Shown in pieces: positions 4,890-8,845 of a stretch of 8,845 bases of DNA. A program made the position numbers and the translations under genes. The DNA comes from Dehalococcoidia bacterium (GTDB lineage: Bacteria; Chloroflexota; Dehalococcoidia; Dehalococcoidales; DAOWJC01). Numbering within the stretch: position 1 is the first letter of the stretch; every line of letters begins with the position of its first letter. The notes under the pieces are model-generated. The model was not told the origin of the DNA. It ran no database searches and saw nothing but the letters and a program-made list of their open reading frames with translations. The stretch covers positions 1 to 8,845 of the forward strand of contig DAOWJC010000109.1 of NCBI GenBank assembly GCA_030640595.1. Reading direction: 5' to 3'.

Positions 4890-6106
4890 TGAAAGCCGAG
4901 ATTATTTCTATTGGCACTGAGCTTCTTTTGGGAGAAATAACTGATACCAATGCCCCTTATCTTGCCAGTCAGTTACCCCTCTTGGGAATAGACCTCTATT
5001 GGATTTCGCAGGTGGGTGATAATCAAGCCAGGCTGGTAGAAGTGCTAAAGCGTGCCTGGCAACGCTCAGGGCTTATCCTGACTACTGGGGGTCTGGGACC
5101 GACTGAAGATGACCTGACGCGTGAGGCGATAGCTGAGCTGTTGGGTGAGAAACTGGAGACCGAGCCAGTTTTGGAACATGAAATACGGGGCTTTTTTGCT
5201 CAGCGTGGTATAGAAATGCCGCTTAGTACTATAAAGCAGGCAGCCCTTATTCCGTCTGCTGACCCCATCCATAATATACGAGGGACTGCTCCCGGCTGGT
5301 GGGTGGAAAGGGATGGTCGCATATTAATAGCTATGCCTGGTCCTCCTGAAGAAATGCAACACATGTGGCATGAGGAGATTCTGCCCAGATTACGCCAATG
5401 CTCTACCGGAGGTATCATTTTTTCTAAAACTTTCAAGACTTTTGGTTTGCCTGAGGCGGCAGTAGGGGAGTTGGTTTCTCCGCTGCTTTCTTCGGTTAAT
5501 CCTACCCTGGCCGTTTATGCTAGGACTGATGGTATTCATCTACGCCTTACGGCTAAGGCGGGGAGTCAAAAGCAGGCGGAAAAAATGATTGCTGAGGGCG
5601 AGGTTAGTATTAGAGCAATCTTGGGCGAATATATCTGGGGAACTGATGATGAGACACTGGAAGCTGTAATAGGGCGTCTTCTGGTTGAAAAGGGATTAAG
5701 TCTGGCAGTCATGGAGTCCTGTACCGGGGGGCTATTGGCGACTACTATTACCGATGTTCCGGGAAGCTCAGCATATTTCAAAGGGGGGCTGGTTGCCTAC
5801 TCAAATGAGGCCAAGATAGCTTACGGGGTTGATGCCAAGATTATTTCTGAATATGGTGCCCTCAGCCCAGAGGTAGCCCAGGCAATGGCGGAAGCAGCCA
5901 AGATGTTCCTAGGTGCCGATGTCGGCGTTGGCATAACTGGGATAGAGGAGACGGAGGCTAAGTCGGTGGGCATGGTGTATATCGGCATGGATGATGGCAA
6001 AAACCGGAGAGTAGTTAAAGGTAACTATCCGGGAAGTAGACCACGGGTGAAGCGTCGGGCTACCACTGCTGCCCTCTTTGAGCTGAGAAAAACACTCACT
6101 AAATAG
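4889..6106 (+). CDS. cinA: CinA family protein: COG1058 pyrophosphatase domain plus PncC-like NMN amidase domain
   Basis: The protein has 405 residues, the usual two-domain length. The N-terminal MoCF-like domain (about 1-165) starts AEIISIGTELLLGEITDTN and carries TTGGLGPTEDDLTREA (65-80) and AMPGPPEEM (148-156); this family includes ADP-ribose pyrophosphatases. The C-terminal PncC domain (about 255-400) keeps ESCTGGLL (276-283, Ser277 the expected nucleophile) and YSNEAK (304-309). The segment after GITG is IEETEAKSVG, where most PncC proteins have a longer glycine-rich loop of the IAGPGGGTPEKPVG type, so NMN deamidase activity is uncertain. Translation starts at a GTG whose first base is the last base of the thi4 stop (TAGTG), with AAGG seven bases upstream, indicating coupling. 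CinA is also described as a competence-associated protein in some Gram-positives; here the context is thiamine and NAD-derived chemistry. Confidence 0.92.
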   Translation: MKAEIISIGTELLLGEITDTNAPYLASQLPLLGIDLYWISQVGDNQARLVEVLKRAWQRSGLILTTGGLGPTEDDLTREAIAELLGEKLETEPVLEHEIRGFFAQRGIEMPLSTIKQAALIPSADPIHNIRGTAPGWWVERDGRILIAMPGPPEEMQHMWHEEILPRLRQCSTGGIIFSKTFKTFGLPEAAVGELVSPLLSSVNPTLAVYARTDGIHLRLTAKAGSQKQAEKMIAEGEVSIRAILGEYIWGTDDETLEAVIGRLLVEKGLSLAVMESCTGGLLATTITDVPGSSAYFKGGLVAYSNEAKIAYGVDAKIISEYGALSPEVAQAMAEAAKMFLGADVGVGITGIEETEAKSVGMVYIGMDDGKNRRVVKGNYPGSRPRVKRRATTAALFELRKTLTK

Positions 6107-6112
6107 GTAGAA

Positions 6113-7234
6113 ATGGGTAGCGCATTTAATTTAGGCAAGGTCTTTGGCATCCAGTTTAGACTGCATTATACCTGGTTCATAATATTCATTCTGATAACCA
6201 CCTCGCTATCGTGGCAACTCTTTCCTGGAGGTTACCCTGGCTGGCCGTGGTTACTTTATTGGGTTATTGGTGTAGTAACCAGCCTGTTATTTTTTGCCTC
6301 GGTATTAGCTCACGAATTAGCTCACAGCCTTGTCGGTAGAGCCTATGGTATCCCGATAAAAAGCATAACCCTTTTCATCTTCGGTGGTATTGCTCTGATG
6401 ACCAAGGAGGCAACACGCCCCGGCGCTGAGTTCAGAATGGCAGTGGCTGGTCCTGCCTGTAGCCTGGTGATTGGTGGCTTGTTTGCTCTGGTTTATTTGT
6501 TCACCCGAAGCACGATTGTGCCCATAGCCGCCATGGCTTATTGGCTGGCTTATATAAATGTTGCCCTGGCTATATTCAATCTGATTCCAGGTTTCCCTCT
6601 GGATGGCGGGCGTGTTTTTCGCTCCATTTTGTGGCGAGTTAGTGGCGACTATAGACGCTCCACCCGAATTGTCACATGGGTAGGGCAGGGGGTAGGCTAC
6701 CTGTTTATTCTGGGTGGTATTCTAATAATGTTCATCCTTCATGACTGGCTTGGCGGTCTGTGGTTGGCGTTTATCGGCTGGTTCTTGGAAAACGCTGCTT
6801 CAGCCAGTTACCGTCAGGTTCAATGGCGGGAAGGGCTACACAGATTTACTGCTGCACAGGTAATGACCTCAGACTGCCCGGTAGTTCCCCCAAGTGCAAC
6901 TGTTACCCAGTTAGTTCAGGAACACGCCTTCACCCCAGGCTATCGCTGTTTCCTGGTAGCTGAAGAGGGTAGACTGATGGGGATTTTAACCTTACATAAC
7001 ATTAAGACTGTTTCTCAGCCGGATTGGGGTGTGACTCAAGCGAAAGAGATAATGACCCCGGTTGACAGGCTAAAGGTAGCCTATCCTGACCAGGATGCGC
7101 TAAGCATACTGGAGCAGATGGACGAGAGTAATATGAACCAGATGCCAGTAGTAAGCGAGGGTAGGGTAATCGGGCTTATTACCCGCGATAACCTGATAAG
7201 GTTTCTCCGCTTCCGCTCCCAGACAGGGGTGTAG
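6113..7234 (+). CDS. Site-2 protease family (M50) membrane metalloprotease with C-terminal CBS pair
   Basis: This 373-residue integral membrane protease has about five to six hydrophobic segments in residues 15-225. The zinc site is HELAH (His67, Glu68, His71) in the second main helix, and the second metal ligand is Asp164 in NLIPGFPLDGGRV (156-168), both diagnostic of the S2P/SpoIVFB/Rip group. A pair of CBS domains follows at about 245-300 (AAQVMTSDCPVVPP ... LMGILTLHNI) and 308-367 (AKEIMTPVDRL ... VIGLITRDNLIRFL). These usually bind adenine nucleotides and gate activity. Such enzymes cut transmembrane substrates such as anti-sigma factors. Neither an anti-sigma nor a sigma gene is nearby, so the substrate is unknown. 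The ATG is six bases after the cinA stop, with only a weak GGTAG before it, suggesting co-translation with cinA. Confidence 0.92.
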   Translation: MGSAFNLGKVFGIQFRLHYTWFIIFILITTSLSWQLFPGGYPGWPWLLYWVIGVVTSLLFFASVLAHELAHSLVGRAYGIPIKSITLFIFGGIALMTKEATRPGAEFRMAVAGPACSLVIGGLFALVYLFTRSTIVPIAAMAYWLAYINVALAIFNLIPGFPLDGGRVFRSILWRVSGDYRRSTRIVTWVGQGVGYLFILGGILIMFILHDWLGGLWLAFIGWFLENAASASYRQVQWREGLHRFTAAQVMTSDCPVVPPSATVTQLVQEHAFTPGYRCFLVAEEGRLMGILTLHNIKTVSQPDWGVTQAKEIMTPVDRLKVAYPDQDALSILEQMDESNMNQMPVVSEGRVIGLITRDNLIRFLRFRSQTGV

Positions 7235-7245
7235 GAAGTTCATTA

Positions 7246-7255
7246 ACCTCGAGGT
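7246..7255. repeat. Ten-base perfect palindrome upstream of the mutL -35
   Basis: ACCTCGAGGT is a perfect palindrome without a loop, ending one base before the mutL -35 hexamer. Such a site could bind a dimeric regulator, but ten bases could arise by chance. Confidence 0.35.
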
Positions 7256-7256
7256 A

Positions 7257-7285
7257 TTGACATTTTACACGAAACCGTGTATAAT
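7257..7285 (+). promoter_or_regulatory. Consensus sigma-70 promoter of mutL
   Basis: TTGACA (7257-7262) and TATAAT (7280-7285) are both perfect consensus hexamers with the optimal 17-base spacer. The expected start point, six to seven bases after the -10, falls at 7291-7293, on the mutL ATG. This gives mutL a transcription unit independent of the riboswitch-controlled genes before it. Confidence 0.88.
7266..7281. promoter_or_regulatory. Possible operator: inverted repeat in the mutL promoter spacer
   Basis: TACACG (7266-7271) and CGTGTA (7276-7281) form a perfect six-base inverted repeat around AAAC. It lies inside the -35/-10 spacer and overlaps the first two bases of the -10. A bound repressor would block polymerase. 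I know of no named regulator with this exact site. Confidence 0.4.
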
Positions 7286-7291
7286 AATTAT

Positions 7292-8845
7292 ATGCCGATT
7301 AAAGTTTTAGAAAAGGAAATAGTATCCCGGATTGCGGCTGGTGAGGTGGTGGAGAGACCAGCCTCAGTGGTAAAGGAGCTGGTGGAGAATTCGCTGGATG
7401 CCGGCTCAAGCCAGATTTCTATTGAGGTCAGGGGTGGTGGGGTAGGCCTGATTCGGGTGATGGATAACGGGGTGGGGATTCCATCTGAAGAGGTGGAGCT
7501 TGCCTTTGACCGCTATGCTACCAGCAAAATTGGTAGTCTTGAGGATTTGGAGTCTATTACCAGCCTTGGCTTTCGGGGTGAGGCACTGCCCAGCATAGCC
7601 GCTGTAGCTCAAGTAGACATTGTTACCTGTGCTGTAGGCGAGTCGGTAGGTAGTTACCTCAGCGTGAAGGATGGCATTGCTGAAAATAGGGGAAGCCAGG
7701 GACGTTCTCCAGGGACTACAATTACGGTGCGAAGCCTGTTTCGTAAAGTACCGGCAAGATTGAAATTCCTCAAGTCGCCGGCTACGGAAAATAGCCATAT
7801 AGCCAATGTAGTAAGTCAGTATGCTCTTGCCTTCCCTGAAGTTAGATTCACCTTGTTTATTGATGGCAGGGTGGTGCTAAGAACACCGGGTAGTGGTCGG
7901 CTAATAGATGGTGTGATTCAGGTTTATGGTTTAGAGATAGCCCAGAATATGCTTGAGATTAGCAGCCGGGACGAGGAATGGGAAAGCAGGTCAGCAACCT
8001 CGTTACCCGTGGTGACGGGTATGATAGGCTCACCAGCAGTAAGCCGTTCCAATCGAAGCTACCTCAGCTTCTTTGTCAATCGCCGCTGGATAAGCAGTCG
8101 ACTGCTGGCCTGGGCGGTAGAGGAGGCTTATCACGGGCTTTTGATGCTGGGAAAACACCCGGTGGCTATTATCAATATATCACTGTCGCTTAACGAGGTG
8201 GATGTTAATATTCATCCCACCAAGGCTGAGGTGAAATTCCAAAACGAGCGCTCAATCCTCGGTGCTGTCCAGAAGGCAATCCGGCGGACTTTAATTGAAC
8301 TAGCCCCGGTGCCTAAGATTGAAGAGGTAGCCATCACCTATGGGTCGCCATCAGAGCCAAGGCAGGTGTTGTTGACACCAGCCGAAATTGGTAGCAGTCC
8401 TGCCTATTTGCCACCAGTGGCAGAGCAAACTCCTGCCGTCTCTCTACCTGTTCTACGGGTTTTAGGCCAGCTATCCAGTAGCTATATTATAGCTGAGGGT
8501 CCTGACGGGTTGTATCTCGTTGACCAGCATGCCGCTCATGAGCGTATCCTTTTTGAAAAAATTAAACATCAGCGGTCACATCAGGAAGTAGAGGTTCAGG
8601 GGCTACTTGAGCCGGTAGCCGTTGAGGTTAATCCCAGGCAGGATGAGACTTGGAAAGCTCACTATGAAAACCTGGCCGGGTTTGGTTTCTCTATTGAGCC
8701 TTTTGGTGATAGAACCTATCTGGTTCGGGCGGTGCCAGTTTTGCTTCACCAGAAAGACTGGGTGGGAGTGGTAAAGGAACTACTGGATTCCTTGTCGGGA
8801 GAGGATGAAGGTGACTGGATAGAAAAGATAGCTATATCCATTGCC
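7292..8845 (+). CDS. mutL: DNA mismatch repair protein MutL (3' end beyond the window)
   Basis: The frame runs from ATG 7292 to the last base without a stop: 518 codons, with the end missing. MutL is the ATP-driven dimeric clamp that links mismatch recognition by MutS to strand incision. The GHKL ATPase motifs are intact and numbered as in E. coli: Glu29 in ELVENSLDAG with Asn33, Asp58 in MDNGVGI, then ATSKI (76-80) and GFRGEAL. The usual His of RHATSKI is Tyr75 here. FVNRR and DVNIHPTKAEVKF (304-316) mark the end of the N-terminal domain. After a Pro-rich linker (about 335-385), the C-terminal domain carries DQHAAHERILFE (411-422), the DQHA(x)2E(x)4E endonuclease motif, so this is a nicking MutL of the non-MutH type. 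There is no Shine-Dalgarno sequence, and the promoter position suggests a leaderless mRNA. Confidence 0.96.
   Translation, partial: MPIKVLEKEIVSRIAAGEVVERPASVVKELVENSLDAGSSQISIEVRGGGVGLIRVMDNGVGIPSEEVELAFDRYATSKIGSLEDLESITSLGFRGEALPSIAAVAQVDIVTCAVGESVGSYLSVKDGIAENRGSQGRSPGTTITVRSLFRKVPARLKFLKSPATENSHIANVVSQYALAFPEVRFTLFIDGRVVLRTPGSGRLIDGVIQVYGLEIAQNMLEISSRDEEWESRSATSLPVVTGMIGSPAVSRSNRSYLSFFVNRRWISSRLLAWAVEEAYHGLLMLGKHPVAIINISLSLNEVDVNIHPTKAEVKFQNERSILGAVQKAIRRTLIELAPVPKIEEVAITYGSPSEPRQVLLTPAEIGSSPAYLPPVAEQTPAVSLPVLRVLGQLSSSYIIAEGPDGLYLVDQHAAHERILFEKIKHQRSHQEVEVQGLLEPVAVEVNPRQDETWKAHYENLAGFGFSIEPFGDRTYLVRAVPVLLHQKDWVGVVKELLDSLSGEDEGDWIEKIAISIA

Noticed and set aside
7406..7798. Minus-strand open frame of 130 codons
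   Set aside because: It lies wholly inside mutL, whose frame shows intact GHKL motifs here. The antisense translation has no recognisable domain.
7978..8193. Plus-strand open frame of 71 codons
   Set aside because: It overlaps mutL in another frame, where the mutL frame encodes FVNRR and related conserved segments.

Overview
The window (about 50% G+C by eye, AT-rich only in the intergenic parts) looks like chromosomal DNA of an anaerobic bacterium. My best guess is Chloroflexota, class Dehalococcoidia or a relative. The grounds are a short ThiC of about 430 residues, a sulfide-type (His) Thi4 of the archaeal/anaerobe kind, a CcdA/TlpA lipoprotein pair and lipoproteins of no recognised family. 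This assignment is an inference from gene types and has not been tested by a search.

Layout. (1) Bases 1-285 hold the 3' end of a ComM/YifB-type AAA+ gene, followed by an unrecognised lipoprotein gene (317-817). (2) A convergent minus-strand cluster runs ccdA-like (2392-1712), tlpA-like (1690-1187), then a small four-cysteine protein (1149-838). It has a plausible promoter at 2417-2445. (3) The 365-base divergent intergenic region holds that promoter, a long G/C-rich inverted repeat (2471-2527), an extended -10 promoter, a complete TPP riboswitch aptamer (2608-2689) and an expression platform with mutually exclusive antiterminator and terminator. (4) A plus-strand run of thiC, thi4, cinA and a site-2 protease with CBS domains follows with very tight spacing (41, -1 and 6 bases), so all four genes are probably under the riboswitch. 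(5) mutL (7292 to the window end, truncated) has its own consensus promoter placed so close to the ATG that the mRNA is probably leaderless.

How the genes work together. ThiC makes the pyrimidine half of thiamine from AIR. Thi4 makes the adenylated thiazole half from NAD, glycine and sulfide. The riboswitch shuts the operon off when TPP is abundant. CinA is translationally coupled to Thi4. Its N-terminal domain belongs to a family with ADP-ribose pyrophosphatase activity, which raises the idea that it hydrolyses the ADP-thiazole made by Thi4. CcdA and TlpA form an electron relay that carries reducing equivalents across the membrane to an extracytoplasmic thiol substrate. No mobile element, tRNA, rRNA or CRISPR array was seen.
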